From positions 2,274-66,273 of the forward strand of contig NZ_LMEX01000001.1 in NCBI RefSeq assembly GCF_001426645.1: 64,000 bases of DNA, in the 5' to 3' direction. This DNA is from Rhodanobacter sp. Root480 (GTDB lineage Bacteria; Pseudomonadota; Gammaproteobacteria; Xanthomonadales; Rhodanobacteraceae). Position numbers and translations under genes: made by a program. Below are positions 47,049 to 57,462 of the stretch, in pieces; the first letter of the stretch is position 1, and the number at the start of each line of letters is the position of its first letter. The notes beneath the pieces were generated by a model. That model was not told the origin of the DNA. It saw nothing but the letters and a program-made list of their open reading frames with translations, and did not search any database.

Positions 47049-49085
47049 GTGAACATGAGCACTACAGGGGGCGTTAGCAGGGAACGGGGTTACACCCTCC
47101 TTATCGTCATGCTGCTGGCGGCGATCGGTTTTGCGGCGGTGGACTTTTTCCTGCTCAACCAGCGCAACGGCGAGGATCGGCAAGCGATCGCGCTGACCAC
47201 GCAGATCCAGGTGCTGTCGCAGCAGACTGCGAAATTCGCGCTTGAGTCCGCCGACGGCAACGTCGATTCGTTCAAGGAACTGGAAAGCACGCGCAACGCC
47301 ATCGATTCGGCGGTGCAACGGTTGAGCAAAGGCGATACCGCCGGTGGCATGCGTGCCTACGGCAACAACGACACCACGCCGTCCGGTCGCGCGGTAACCG
47401 CGTTGAGCCATTCCTGGAGCCAGCTCGACGCCGATATCGGCAAGATCCTGTCCAACAAGTCCGTGGTGCTCGATTCGGCCCAGCGCGCCGCCACGCTGTC
47501 GCGCGAGATACCGCTGCTCAACTCCAGCATGGAGCAGGTGGTCAACATCCTGCAGCAGCGCAACGGCAGCTCCGAGCAGATGCTGGGCACTTCGCGCCAG
47601 ATGCTCTCTGCTGACCGCATCATCCGCCGTGTGCAGGAAGTGTTGCAGGGCGGTTCCACCGCCCAATCCGCGGCCGACGGACTCGCCCGTGACGCCCAGC
47701 TCTACGGCACCGTGTTGAAGGGGTTGCTCGAGGGCAACAGCGGCAGCGGCGTAAAACCGGTCAGCGACGCCAATGCGCGCAAGATCCTTTCCGACATGGA
47801 TGCCAGCTGGGAAAAGCTGGCCGATCCGCTGTCACGGCTGGTCGCTGCCGCCAGCAACATCGCGGACGTGAAGCACGCCGGCAACCAGGCATCGCTGGAT
47901 TCGCAGACCGTGCTGTTGCGCGCCAACGACCTCTCCGAGCAGATCGGCAAATTGCCGTTGCGCAGGCTGTTCCCGAACGTGTGGTGGGGCCTGCTGGCAG
48001 CGATTGGCGCGGTGGCCTTCGCGCTGTTGCTGGTGGTCAGCCTGGTGCGCGACCAGCGCCGCCGCTTCGCCGAGAGTACCGAGCTGAACCAGCGCAACCA
48101 GGAGGCGATCATGCGCCTGCTGGATGAGATGGGATCGCTCGCCGAGGGTGACCTCACCGTCAAGACCACCGTTTCCGAGGACATCACCGGCGCCATCGCC
48201 GACTCGGTGAACTACGCCATCGACGAGCTGCGATCCCTGGTGACCACGATCAACGAGACCTCCGAGCAGGTGTCGTCCTCGGCGCAGGAAACGCAGACCA
48301 CCGCCCGCCAGCTGGCGAACGCGGCCGAGCAGCAGGCACAGCAGATCAGCACCGCGACCTCGGCGATCAACCAGATCGTGAGTTCGATGGACAACGTGTC
48401 GCGCGATTCGGCCGAGTCGGCCGACGTGGCCGAGCGCTCGGTGAAAATCGCCTCGCACGGCGCCGAGGTGGTACGCGAAACGATCTCCGGCATGGACTCC
48501 ATCCGCGACCAGATCCAGGAGACCTCCAAGCGCATCAAGCGGCTGGGCGAATCCTCGCAGGAGATCGGCTCGATCGTGGAACTGATCAACGACATTGCCG
48601 AACAGACCAACATCCTGGCATTGAACGCAGCCATCCAGGCCGCCTCAGCCGGTGAGGCCGGTCGCGGTTTCGCGGTGGTGGCGGACGAAGTGCAGCGACT
48701 GGCCGAACGCTCCACCAGCGCCACCAAGCGTATCGAGACGCTGGTGCAGACGATTCAGTCCGATACCAACGAAGCGGTGAACTCGATGGAGCAGACCACC
48801 GCCGAGGTGGTCGCCGGTGCGCGACTGGCGGAGGACGCAGGCAGCGCGCTGGGTGACATCGAGCGCGTTTCGCACGATCTGTCCGCACTGATTCAGAGCA
48901 TTTCCACGGCGGCAAGGGAGCAGTCGGCGGCGGCCACCGATATTTCGGTATCGATGAATGCGATCCAGGAAATCACCTCGCAGACATCGCAAGGCGCCAG
49001 CCAGACAGCGGATTCCATCGGTACGTTGGCGCAGTTGGCGAGCGATCTTCGCCGCTCGGTGGCGCATTTCAAGTTGCCGGATTGA
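47049..49085 (+). CDS. pilJ: Type IV pilus methyl-accepting chemotaxis receptor PilJ
   Basis: The 678-residue receptor senses pilus contact. The first membrane helix is at about 14-34 ([20 protein letters not shown]), followed by a large periplasmic region of two PilJ-type helical domains, the second helix at about 313-333, HAMP and a signalling tip [20 protein letters not shown]. It has no C-terminal CheR tether pentapeptide (it ends HFKLPD). The gap of 111 bp before it may hold a site of regulation. No pilK follows. Confidence 0.95.
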   Translation: MNMSTTGGVSRERGYTLLIVMLLAAIGFAAVDFFLLNQRNGEDRQAIALTTQIQVLSQQTAKFALESADGNVDSFKELESTRNAIDSAVQRLSKGDTAGGMRAYGNNDTTPSGRAVTALSHSWSQLDADIGKILSNKSVVLDSAQRAATLSREIPLLNSSMEQVVNILQQRNGSSEQMLGTSRQMLSADRIIRRVQEVLQGGSTAQSAADGLARDAQLYGTVLKGLLEGNSGSGVKPVSDANARKILSDMDASWEKLADPLSRLVAAASNIADVKHAGNQASLDSQTVLLRANDLSEQIGKLPLRRLFPNVWWGLLAAIGAVAFALLLVVSLVRDQRRRFAESTELNQRNQEAIMRLLDEMGSLAEGDLTVKTTVSEDITGAIADSVNYAIDELRSLVTTINETSEQVSSSAQETQTTARQLANAAEQQAQQISTATSAINQIVSSMDNVSRDSAESADVAERSVKIASHGAEVVRETISGMDSIRDQIQETSKRIKRLGESSQEIGSIVELINDIAEQTNILALNAAIQAASAGEAGRGFAVVADEVQRLAERSTSATKRIETLVQTIQSDTNEAVNSMEQTTAEVVAGARLAEDAGSALGDIERVSHDLSALIQSISTAAREQSAAATDISVSMNAIQEITSQTSQGASQTADSIGTLAQLASDLRRSVAHFKLPD

Positions 49086-49157
49086 CATGAGCACTTTGAA
49101 GGGGGGCATTCTCGCTGGTGGCGTAATGCATCGCTGCGCAACCGCTGAGAGAGGCGC

Positions 49158-52100
49158 ATGAGACTTCAAGACCACATCGATTTCACCACGCTGCAGTGGG
49201 TCAAGCCCCAGCTGGACGAAGCACTGTCCAGCGCCCGTGACGCGTTGGCGACCCATGTCGAAAATCCCGCCGATCGCAGCGTCATGCGTTCGTGCGTGGA
49301 CCAGTTGCATCAGGTGCGTGGCACCTTGCAAATGGTGGAGCTGCATGGCGCCGCCATGGCGGCGGCCGAGATGGAAGAGGTTTCCCGCGCGCTGCTTGAC
49401 GACCAGGTTGCCAATCGCGAAGACGCCTACGCCGTATTGATGCGTGGCCTGATGCAGTTGCCGGACTATCTCGAGCGCCTGTCCGGCGGACATCGTGACG
49501 TGCCGGTGGTGTTGCTGCCGCTGCTCAACGACCTGCGCGCGGCCATCGGGAAACCGCCGCTGTCCGAGTCGGCCCTGTTCCATCCCAATCTCGACGCCTT
49601 CCTGCCGGAGCAGGCGCCCGCCGCCATGAGCGAGTCGCATGCCGAGGCGCGTCGTGGCGAATTGACCGCGCTGCGGCTTCGCTTCCAGCGACAGCTGCTG
49701 GGCTGGTTCCGTGGCGAGGATCCGACGCGCCAATTGGCCGGCATGCGCACCACGCTGCTGGAAATTGCCGCGCGCTGCTATCACGTGCACGGTCGCCGGT
49801 TGTGGTGGATCGCGGCGGGAGTACTGGAGGGCCTTGGGCAAGGCTTGTTCAAGAACCGTACGACCGAAATCCGCCAGCTGATCGGCAAGGTCGATCGCAA
49901 TATCCGCGAGCTGGTCGAACACGGCGAGGACAGTCTGCGTGGTGGTGACGCCGACGAACTGGCGTGCCAGCTGCTCTATCTGGTGGCGCAATCGCCGCAG
50001 CGCAGCCCGCAGATGGAGCTGCTGCAATCCACGTACGCGCTCGATCGTCAGGTGCCTGACGCCAGCGAACTGGAGCACGCGCGCGGATCGATGGCCGGCC
50101 ACAACCGCGCCTTGCTCGACTCCGTGTCGCGCGCGCTGAAAGATGATTTGTTGCGGGTGAAGGAAGCGCTGGATCTGTTCCTGCGCCAGGTGGATGGTGA
50201 CCCGGCCCAATTGGCTGCACAGGGCGAAGTGCTGGAGCGTGTCGGCGACACCCTCGGCATGCTGGCGCTCGCGGTGCCGCGGCGGATGGTTGTCGAGCAG
50301 CGACAGGTTCTCGACGAGATCGCCAATCACATGCGCAGTGCCGACGAGGCCGCGTTGCTCGATGTTGCCGGCGCGCTGCTCTATGTCGAGGCATCGCTGG
50401 ACGACCACATCGAAAGCCTTGGCGCCGAGGGTGTGACGGAAGGCGACGAAGGTGTGGTCGGCGTTCCCCGCAGCGAGGCCATGGGCATCGTCGTGGCGTT
50501 GATGCAGGAAGCGATCAGCAACACCGGCAAAGTGAAAGACGCGATCGTGGCGTTCAGCGAATCCGGTTGGCAGCACGAGCATCTTGCCGGCAGCCCGGCG
50601 TTGATGGATGAGGTGGCCGGTGCATTGCGCATGCTGTCCACGGCACGCCCCGCCGAGCTGGCCGAAGGCATCAGCCGCTTCATCGGCAATGAGCTGCTGC
50701 TCGATCGACGCGTGCCCGATGGCGCGCAGATGGATCACCTGGCCGATGCGCTGGCCGCGCTGGAGTATTACCTCGAGGCTGCCCGCGAACATCGCGGTGG
50801 CCTGGAACATATCCTTGATGTCGCCGAGCACAGTCTGGGCCTGCTGGGTTACTGGCCGCCGCCGGCTGCCCGCGAATTGCCCGAGACCCCGCCGCCGGTG
50901 GCCGCCGATGCATTGCCGACGAACGACGAACATGTCGAGCTCTCCGAATCGGTGAGCGTGCATCCGGGCGACAGCATCGATGAGCTGATCATCGGCGAAG
51001 ACACATCCTCGCCGCGCTCCGCGCAGGATATCGATGGCCTGCGCCTGGCTGAAACCGAATCCCTGAAACCCGAGTCGGCCGAAAGCGCTTCCGACGAGGA
51101 CTGGGTCGAAATCGAAGAGGAGATCGTCGAGCAGGTTCCGGTCACCGATCCGCTGGCGGCCACCGCCGGCTTCAATGCCAACGCCGAAGGCATCGATGAC
51201 GATATCCGCGAAATCTTCCTGGAGGAGATGCAGGAGGAAATCGACAACCTCACCGAGGCCGAAAAGGTCTGGCTGGACGATCCATCGCAGTTGTCCTCAC
51301 TGACGGCCATCCGCCGCTCGTTCCACACATTGAAAGGTTCGGGCCGGCTGGTTGGCGCCAGCGTGCTCGGCGAGTTCGCATGGAAGGTCGAAAGCACGCT
51401 CAACCGCGTGCTCGACAACAGCATCGAACCGCATGAAGGCGTGCAGGCGATGGTGCGCCGGGCCATCGATGCGCTGCCGCAGTTGCTGGCCGCGCTCAAG
51501 GGCGAAGGCGCGCTGAAAGCACCGCTCGGCGCCATCATGGACGTGGCCGAACGACTGGCCGCTGGCGAGGAGGGCGCGCGGGTCGAGGGCCATCCGTCGG
51601 TTGTTACCGAAACGGTTCGCCGGGTCGTACGCCGCCGCGTGCCGCGCATGGACGCGGATGCGGCAGCGATTCCGCAGGCCGGCATCACCGATGCCCACAC
51701 GTTGGCAGGCGCGCCGGACGATGACGTCGAACCGGTTGAAGCGTTGCCGTTGCCGGTGATGCCGCCGGTGGACCCGGTTCTGCTGGAGATCCTGCGCAGC
51801 GAAGTGGCCCAGTATCTGCAGACGATACGCGGCGCCATCCAACGCGCGGGCACCGAACTGCGGGTGGGCGAAGAACTGCTGCGCGCCGTGCATACCTTGC
51901 ACGGGGCCATCGCCATGGTCGACATCGCCTTGCTGATGCAGGTGTTGTCGCCGCTGGAGGGTTTGCTCAAGCGCCTGCGCGCCGCCGATGTGCCGTTGTC
52001 CAGCGAAGGCATCCGCCTTCTGGGCGAGGCCGCCGACGTAGTCGATACCGTGATGGAGCAATTCGACGCGGCCGATCCGCAGTTGCCCGTCGTGGATGCG

Positions 52101-55100
52101 CTGGTCGACGAGATCGTGGCCATGCGCGACTTGTACTCCGAGTCGCAGGTTGCCCACGTGGTGTACGAGTCCCGCCCCGACGACCTGGAAGATGCCGCGG
52201 CATTGGGTGCGGAGCATGATCTGGACGCCTGGACGCCGTCGTACGAACTGGACGCGATGCCGGTCGACAACGACGAAGCACCGGCCATCGCCGACGAGAC
52301 ACCTGCCGACGAGACATTGTCGGAGGCATCGCCGGCTGCCGCCTTTGTTGACGGCGCCGAGCCTGCGGCCGATGCCGACGATGCGCACCACGAGACGTTT
52401 GCCAGCGAGTTGATGGCGGCGCTGGATGCGTTCGAACCAGGGGAAACCCGCGACAGCGATATCGAAGACGCTCCCGTCGACGATGCCGTGCGGATGGACG
52501 ACGAGAACGCCGCCATCGACGCGCAGCAAGACGACCTGGACGACGCCGGGCTGGCCGAGGAGCTTGCCGCGGAGCTGGAGGCCGTCGAGCGTGAGGCTGC
52601 TGCACGCGAAGCCGCCGAGCGTGAAGCTGCGGAGCAGCGCGAGGCCGAAGCGCGTGCATCGGCTGAACGTGAAGCCGCCGAGCGCGAAGCGGCCGGACGC
52701 CGTGCGCGTGAGGCACGCGAACTCGCCGAGCGCGAGGCGTCGGAGGCTGCTGCATTGGCGCGGCAGACGACCCACGCCGTCGATGCCGGTGCGGTATCCA
52801 CAACCGTGGAAGGCGGCGCCGATGAGACGCCCGCCGCCAATGCCCTCGATGACGACTTGCTCGAAGTGTTCCTCGATGAGGCACATGAAATCCTGGATCA
52901 CGCCGATGACGTGCTGGCGCAGTGGCGCGCCGAGCCGACTGAACTTGGCTACGTGGGCGAGCTTCAGCGCGACCTGCATACGCTCAAGGGCGGCGCGCGC
53001 ATCTCGGGCCTGGGGTCGATCGGCGATCTGGCCCACGCGATCGAGACACTGCTGGAGAAGCCGGTCGACGCGTCTGGCACCGCCTCGTTGATCGGCGCGC
53101 TGGAATCCAGCTTCGACCAGCTCAACGCGATGGTGCAGCAGGTGGCGCATCGCCAGACGATCGAATACCCGCAGGCGATGATCGACCGGCTGCTGGCGCT
53201 CGCCGGTGAGGAAGGTTTCACCAACGACGACGTGCTGGCAGCCATTGCGATGCCCGAGACGGCGGCGCCGGCGTCGCCGGTGGCGGCGTCCGGTGAACGG
53301 ACACCAGACGGCGATCTGCCGGGGCTGTTGCCCGAGGTGGAAGAAGAAGTCCGCTCGACGCAGGAACAGATCCGCGTTCGCGCCGACCTGCTGGACAGCC
53401 TCGTCAATCATGCCGGCGAAGTGGCCATCTACCGTTCGCGGCTGGAGCAGCAGGTTGCCGGCTACCGCTTCAACCTGGTCGAGCTGGAACAGACCGTGGC
53501 CCGCTTGCGCAGCCAGTTGCGCATGCTGGAAATCGAGACCGAGGCGCAGATCATCGCGCGCTTCCAGCGCGAGCATCGCGAGGCGGGCCTCACCACCGTG
53601 TTCGATCCGCTCGAGCTCGATCGTTATTCCCAGCTGCAGCAGTATTCCCGCGCGCTGGCCGAGTCGGTGTCCGACTTGGTCTCCATCCAGAGCACGCTGG
53701 ACGAACTGACGCGCCAGGCCGAAACCCTGCTGATCCAGCAGTCGCGTGTCAGCACCGACCTGCAGGATGGTCTGCTGCGTACCCGCATGCTGCCGTTCGA
53801 CACCATGGTTCCCAACCTGCGCCGCACCCTCCGCCAGGCCGCCCAGGAAGAAGGCAAGCACGCGCAGCTCTATGTGGACGGTGCGCACGGCGAAATGGAT
53901 CGCAACCTGCTCGACCGCATCAAGGCGCCGTTCGAGCACATGTTGCGCAATGCCATCGCGCACGGCATCGAAACGCCGGACGAACGACGCAAGGTCGGCA
54001 AGCCGGCCGAAGGCGCGGTGCATATCCGGGTGGCACGCGAGGCGACCGAGGTGGTAGTGCGCGTCAGCGACGATGGCCGCGGCCTCGATCGCGAGGCGAT
54101 CCGCGCCCGTGGCATCGAGCGCGGGCTGCTTCGTGCCGACGCCAACCCCAGCGACGATCAACTGCTGGGTCTGATCACCCAGGCCGGTTTCTCCACTGCG
54201 GGCAAGATCACCCAGCTGGCCGGCCGCGGCGTCGGCATGGACGTGGTGGCCAACGAGATCAAGCAACTGGGCGGCTCGTTGTCGATCGAATCGACCGCGG
54301 GCAAGGGCACCACGTTCGTACTGCGCCTGCCGTTCACCCTGGCGGTGACGCAGGCAATCCTGGTACGCATCGGCGAGGCCACGTTCGCCATCCCGATGAC
54401 GTCGGTCCAGGGTGTCGCACGGATTGACGCCGATGAGATGACGACGCTGCTGGAGCAGGGCGAGCCCACGTTCTCCCATGGCAATGAGTCCTACGCCATC
54501 CACGATCTGGCCGAACTGCTCGGGCTGCCGCCCGGGTTGCCGCCCGAGGGCGAGCAGCAGCCCTTGCTGCTTACCCGTGCCGGTGACTTGCGTGCGGCCA
54601 TCCGGATCGACGCGGTGCTGGGCTCCCACGAAATCGTGGTCAAGTCGGTGGGCCCGCAGATCAGTTCGGTGCCCGGTCTGCTCGGCGCCACCATCATGGG
54701 CGATGGCTCGGTGCTGATCATTCTGGATCTGGCGCCGCTGGTCCGCCACGGCATCACACGTCGCGAGCAGCGTCTGGCAGAGGGGCTCAGTGCCCTGCAG
54801 GCGCCGGTCATCGAGGAAGTCCGGGTGCGGCCGCTGGTCATGGTGGTGGACGATTCCATCACCATGCGCAAGGTCACCAGCCGCGTGCTCGAACGTCATG
54901 AGTACGAGGTCAGCACCGCCAAGGACGGTGTCGATGCGGTCGAGAAACTGCACGAGCGCGTCCCTGATCTGATGCTGCTGGATATCGAGATGCCACGCAT
55001 GGACGGCTACGAGCTGGCGACCCTGATGAAGGCCGACCCGCGCCTCAGCGGCGTGCCGATCATCATGATCACCTCGCGCAGCGGCGACAAACACCGCCAG

Positions 55101-55217
55101 CGGGCACTCGACATCGGTGTGGAGCGTTATCTCGGCAAGCCGTACCAGGAGGCCGACCTGCTGACGCAGATCGGCGAGGTGCTGGAGCTGCACGCGTCGG
55201 AGCCGGCCCATGACTGA
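49158..55217 (+). CDS. chpA: Hybrid chemosensory histidine kinase ChpA (PilL)
   Basis: The 2019-residue kinase is the centre of the Pil-Chp system. Hpt sites visible: His50 (LHQVRGTLQM), His723 (FHTLKGSGRL), His911 (VHTLHGAIAM) and His1274 (DLHTLKGGAR). A Glu/Ala/Arg-rich helix fills 1134-1203. The CheA-type dimer and ATPase domain follow (N-box HMLRNAIAHG near 1594, DDGRGLD near 1637, GRGVGMDVV near 1690), then a CheW-like domain at about 1730-1870 and a receiver at 1890-2010 (Asp1942 in LLDIEMPRMDG). Its N-terminal third is divergent. It overlaps the ChpB-like gene by 8 bp. Confidence 0.94.
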   Translation: MRLQDHIDFTTLQWVKPQLDEALSSARDALATHVENPADRSVMRSCVDQLHQVRGTLQMVELHGAAMAAAEMEEVSRALLDDQVANREDAYAVLMRGLMQLPDYLERLSGGHRDVPVVLLPLLNDLRAAIGKPPLSESALFHPNLDAFLPEQAPAAMSESHAEARRGELTALRLRFQRQLLGWFRGEDPTRQLAGMRTTLLEIAARCYHVHGRRLWWIAAGVLEGLGQGLFKNRTTEIRQLIGKVDRNIRELVEHGEDSLRGGDADELACQLLYLVAQSPQRSPQMELLQSTYALDRQVPDASELEHARGSMAGHNRALLDSVSRALKDDLLRVKEALDLFLRQVDGDPAQLAAQGEVLERVGDTLGMLALAVPRRMVVEQRQVLDEIANHMRSADEAALLDVAGALLYVEASLDDHIESLGAEGVTEGDEGVVGVPRSEAMGIVVALMQEAISNTGKVKDAIVAFSESGWQHEHLAGSPALMDEVAGALRMLSTARPAELAEGISRFIGNELLLDRRVPDGAQMDHLADALAALEYYLEAAREHRGGLEHILDVAEHSLGLLGYWPPPAARELPETPPPVAADALPTNDEHVELSESVSVHPGDSIDELIIGEDTSSPRSAQDIDGLRLAETESLKPESAESASDEDWVEIEEEIVEQVPVTDPLAATAGFNANAEGIDDDIREIFLEEMQEEIDNLTEAEKVWLDDPSQLSSLTAIRRSFHTLKGSGRLVGASVLGEFAWKVESTLNRVLDNSIEPHEGVQAMVRRAIDALPQLLAALKGEGALKAPLGAIMDVAERLAAGEEGARVEGHPSVVTETVRRVVRRRVPRMDADAAAIPQAGITDAHTLAGAPDDDVEPVEALPLPVMPPVDPVLLEILRSEVAQYLQTIRGAIQRAGTELRVGEELLRAVHTLHGAIAMVDIALLMQVLSPLEGLLKRLRAADVPLSSEGIRLLGEAADVVDTVMEQFDAADPQLPVVDALVDEIVAMRDLYSESQVAHVVYESRPDDLEDAAALGAEHDLDAWTPSYELDAMPVDNDEAPAIADETPADETLSEASPAAAFVDGAEPAADADDAHHETFASELMAALDAFEPGETRDSDIEDAPVDDAVRMDDENAAIDAQQDDLDDAGLAEELAAELEAVEREAAAREAAEREAAEQREAEARASAEREAAEREAAGRRAREARELAEREASEAAALARQTTHAVDAGAVSTTVEGGADETPAANALDDDLLEVFLDEAHEILDHADDVLAQWRAEPTELGYVGELQRDLHTLKGGARISGLGSIGDLAHAIETLLEKPVDASGTASLIGALESSFDQLNAMVQQVAHRQTIEYPQAMIDRLLALAGEEGFTNDDVLAAIAMPETAAPASPVAASGERTPDGDLPGLLPEVEEEVRSTQEQIRVRADLLDSLVNHAGEVAIYRSRLEQQVAGYRFNLVELEQTVARLRSQLRMLEIETEAQIIARFQREHREAGLTTVFDPLELDRYSQLQQYSRALAESVSDLVSIQSTLDELTRQAETLLIQQSRVSTDLQDGLLRTRMLPFDTMVPNLRRTLRQAAQEEGKHAQLYVDGAHGEMDRNLLDRIKAPFEHMLRNAIAHGIETPDERRKVGKPAEGAVHIRVAREATEVVVRVSDDGRGLDREAIRARGIERGLLRADANPSDDQLLGLITQAGFSTAGKITQLAGRGVGMDVVANEIKQLGGSLSIESTAGKGTTFVLRLPFTLAVTQAILVRIGEATFAIPMTSVQGVARIDADEMTTLLEQGEPTFSHGNESYAIHDLAELLGLPPGLPPEGEQQPLLLTRAGDLRAAIRIDAVLGSHEIVVKSVGPQISSVPGLLGATIMGDGSVLIILDLAPLVRHGITRREQRLAEGLSALQAPVIEEVRVRPLVMVVDDSITMRKVTSRVLERHEYEVSTAKDGVDAVEKLHERVPDLMLLDIEMPRMDGYELATLMKADPRLSGVPIIMITSRSGDKHRQRALDIGVERYLGKPYQEADLLTQIGEVLELHASEPAHD

Positions 55218-56895
55218 ATCCGGCCCGGGGATCGCATTGCTTTTCGGCGATGGCGAACTGGGCGGCCAGTTGCGCCTGGCACTGCAGGAGCATGGCGCGC
55301 GGATCGTGCACGAAGGCAGCATGGCCAGCCTCAACCGCGACCTGTTGATGGCAAGCGGGGCCGAGGTCGTGGTGGTGAATCTCGACGACGAGAACGACGA
55401 CGCGCTTGATCGCCTCTATGACGTGATCGACGGCGATACGCCGCGCGTGGTTTTCAATGACGGCCAGGCCAGCCGCGCGCTTGAAGGGTGGGATCGCGCC
55501 CGCTGGGCGCGCCATCTGGCGGCCAAGGTCATGGCCTCCGCCGATGTCGACCCGCCGCGGCCGCTCACCGCCGCCAGCCTGGTCGTGCCCGCTGCGGCCC
55601 CGTCGGTGGCCGAAAGCGCCGAGCTCACGGACGACACGGTTCCTGCCGCTGAAGAGGCCGTCACGACGGCCGTATCCAGCGCGACGGAGACCGACGGTGA
55701 CCTGGCTTTCGACGAGCCCGCATCGATCGATCAGGGCATCGATGGGCCCGAGAGCGCCGATTCCAACAGCCTCGAAGCCGAGCTCGAGGCCATGCTGGCC
55801 TCCGATGCCTTGTCGACGGGCGAGGACGAATTCGGCTCGGGCCTGCGTTATTTCGAAAACGCACCGGCATTGCACGATGGTGAGTTCGGCGATGTGGCTG
55901 GCGAAGCGGCCGAGGCCTCCGACGCCGTGGATGAACCCGCCGCCGAGGACAGCGTCGGTACCGAACGGGTTGCCGCAGCGGCCACGAGTTTCGATTTCGA
56001 TCACCTGCCGTCGGACCTGTCCCTGGCTGGTGATGCTGCACCTGTCTCCGAAAAAGCCCCGGCACCCACCGTGGTGAGTGCGCCCGACAGCTGGGCCTTG
56101 CTGGACGATGACGCTCCCGTCGCACCCGCGCCGGCGCCCGCCACGGTATCCGCCACGGATTTTGGCGTGGTGAAACAGACTGCAGCCGAATTCCTTTCAC
56201 CCGAGGTCGAGCACGCGGCACCGGCCACCGAGCCGGTGATGAGCCTGCAGTTGCTGACGATGGAAGAGGCGGTGGCGCCGCAGCCCTACTCGCAGGACAG
56301 CGAGATGCACCTGGACGACAACACTCGCCGTCTGCATCGGGTCGTGTTGCTGGGGGCGGCGGCTGACGGGCTGGATTCGGTGTGCGAATTCCTTTCGGCG
56401 TTGGCGGCACCCACGCGATCGACGTTTCTGCTCACCCAGCACCTGGGTGCGCAATCGATATCGGGGCTGATGGAAGTGCTGTCGGTCGGCGGCGGGCCAT
56501 TGCCCGTCCGGCTGGCAACCGACGGTGACCATGCCGTGCCCGGCGAGTTGTTGGTGGTGCCGGCGGCGTCCCAGGTTTCGTTGCGCCGCGACGGCGCGAT
56601 AACCGTGCAGGCCAACGAGCCCGATGCCGGCAACGAGTCCTCGATCGATGCCAATTTCAGCACGGTCGCCACTATTTTCGGGCGCGACGTGGTGTCGATC
56701 GTGTTCGCCGGAAGCTCCACCGACGCGGTTGCCGGCGCCCAGGCCGTACACGATCTGGGTGGCGAGGTCTGGGTCGAAGCCGCGTCCGACGTACAGTATT
56801 CCGATATGGTCGGCAGCATTTTTGCCGAGCGACTGGTCAGTTTTTCCGGTGCCCCGCATGAGTTGGCGGCGCACCTGATCGAGGTGTATCCATGA
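55210..56895 (+). CDS. ChpB-like protein: degenerate CheB methylesterase with N-terminal receiver-like domain
   Basis: The 561-residue protein occupies the chpB place. An N-terminal Rossmann-like domain (IALLFGDGELGGQLRLAL, VVVVNLDDEND) looks like a weak receiver. A long acidic Ala/Glu/Asp-rich linker spans about 110-370. The C-terminal CheB-like domain has His411 (LLTQHLG) and Asp505 (GSSTDAVAG), but the active-site serine of GASTGG is replaced: GAAADG with Ala384. Spacings match CheB (27 and 94 residues), so the loss seems genuine. I infer a non-catalytic regulator. Confidence 0.8.
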   Translation: MTESGPGIALLFGDGELGGQLRLALQEHGARIVHEGSMASLNRDLLMASGAEVVVVNLDDENDDALDRLYDVIDGDTPRVVFNDGQASRALEGWDRARWARHLAAKVMASADVDPPRPLTAASLVVPAAAPSVAESAELTDDTVPAAEEAVTTAVSSATETDGDLAFDEPASIDQGIDGPESADSNSLEAELEAMLASDALSTGEDEFGSGLRYFENAPALHDGEFGDVAGEAAEASDAVDEPAAEDSVGTERVAAAATSFDFDHLPSDLSLAGDAAPVSEKAPAPTVVSAPDSWALLDDDAPVAPAPAPATVSATDFGVVKQTAAEFLSPEVEHAAPATEPVMSLQLLTMEEAVAPQPYSQDSEMHLDDNTRRLHRVVLLGAAADGLDSVCEFLSALAAPTRSTFLLTQHLGAQSISGLMEVLSVGGGPLPVRLATDGDHAVPGELLVVPAASQVSLRRDGAITVQANEPDAGNESSIDANFSTVATIFGRDVVSIVFAGSSTDAVAGAQAVHDLGGEVWVEAASDVQYSDMVGSIFAERLVSFSGAPHELAAHLIEVYP

Positions 56896-57458
56896 GTGAT
56901 CCGCTGCCGCGCGAAATCCGCTGCATCCTGGTGCCGGTTGGCCATATGCGCTTGTTGTTGCCCAACGCCACCGTGGCCGAAGTCATCACCCTGCCCGAGG
57001 CGGAGTCGGTAGCCGGTGCGCCGGCGTGGTTGCTCGGGCGCATTGCCTGGCGTGGCTGGCGGGTACCGCTGGTGTCGTTCACCCGGCTTTGTGGCGCGGA
57101 AGAGGGCGACGCCGAACTCAGTTCCCGCGTTGCCGTGCTGAAGACACTGGGTGGCAATGCGCAGATGCCGTTCATGGCGCTGGTCACGCAGGGTTTCCCG
57201 CGCCTTACCACGCTCAACGCCGAGCTGATCATCCCGACCCACGACGGCACCCAATTGCCGCCGGGTATCCGTGCCCGGGTGCTGGTGCGTGACGATGTCG
57301 CGGTGATCCCGGACATGGAAGGCATCGAGGCGGAACTTCTGGCCTTGCTGCAGCAGGTTGATGCCGTGGGGTCGGATGAGACGACCGAAGACCACGTCGA
57401 CTTCGAACGCATGGACTCCGCGTCCGCGCCGTCGTCATGGGCTGATTCCGACGATTGA
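56892..57458 (+). CDS. chpC: Pilus chemosensory adaptor ChpC (CheW-like)
   Basis: The 188-residue CheW-type protein is the last gene of the Pil-Chp operon. It has RCILVPVGHMRLLLPNATVA, APAWLLGRIAWRGWRVPLVSF and a helical C-terminal tail with an acidic extension (VGSDETTEDHVDFERMDSAS). ChpC links extra receptors to ChpA in Pseudomonas. It overlaps chpB by ATGA. The next gene is convergent 4 bp away. Confidence 0.88.
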   Translation: MSDPLPREIRCILVPVGHMRLLLPNATVAEVITLPEAESVAGAPAWLLGRIAWRGWRVPLVSFTRLCGAEEGDAELSSRVAVLKTLGGNAQMPFMALVTQGFPRLTTLNAELIIPTHDGTQLPPGIRARVLVRDDVAVIPDMEGIEAELLALLQQVDAVGSDETTEDHVDFERMDSASAPSSWADSDD

Positions 57459-57462
57459 GGCG

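Noticed and set aside
51297-55334. 1345-codon open frame opposite chpA
   Set aside because: It lies entirely antisense to the well-supported ChpA domains. Its residue mix is Leu/His/Arg/Gly-rich as expected from the reverse strand of GC-rich codons, with no recognisable motif.
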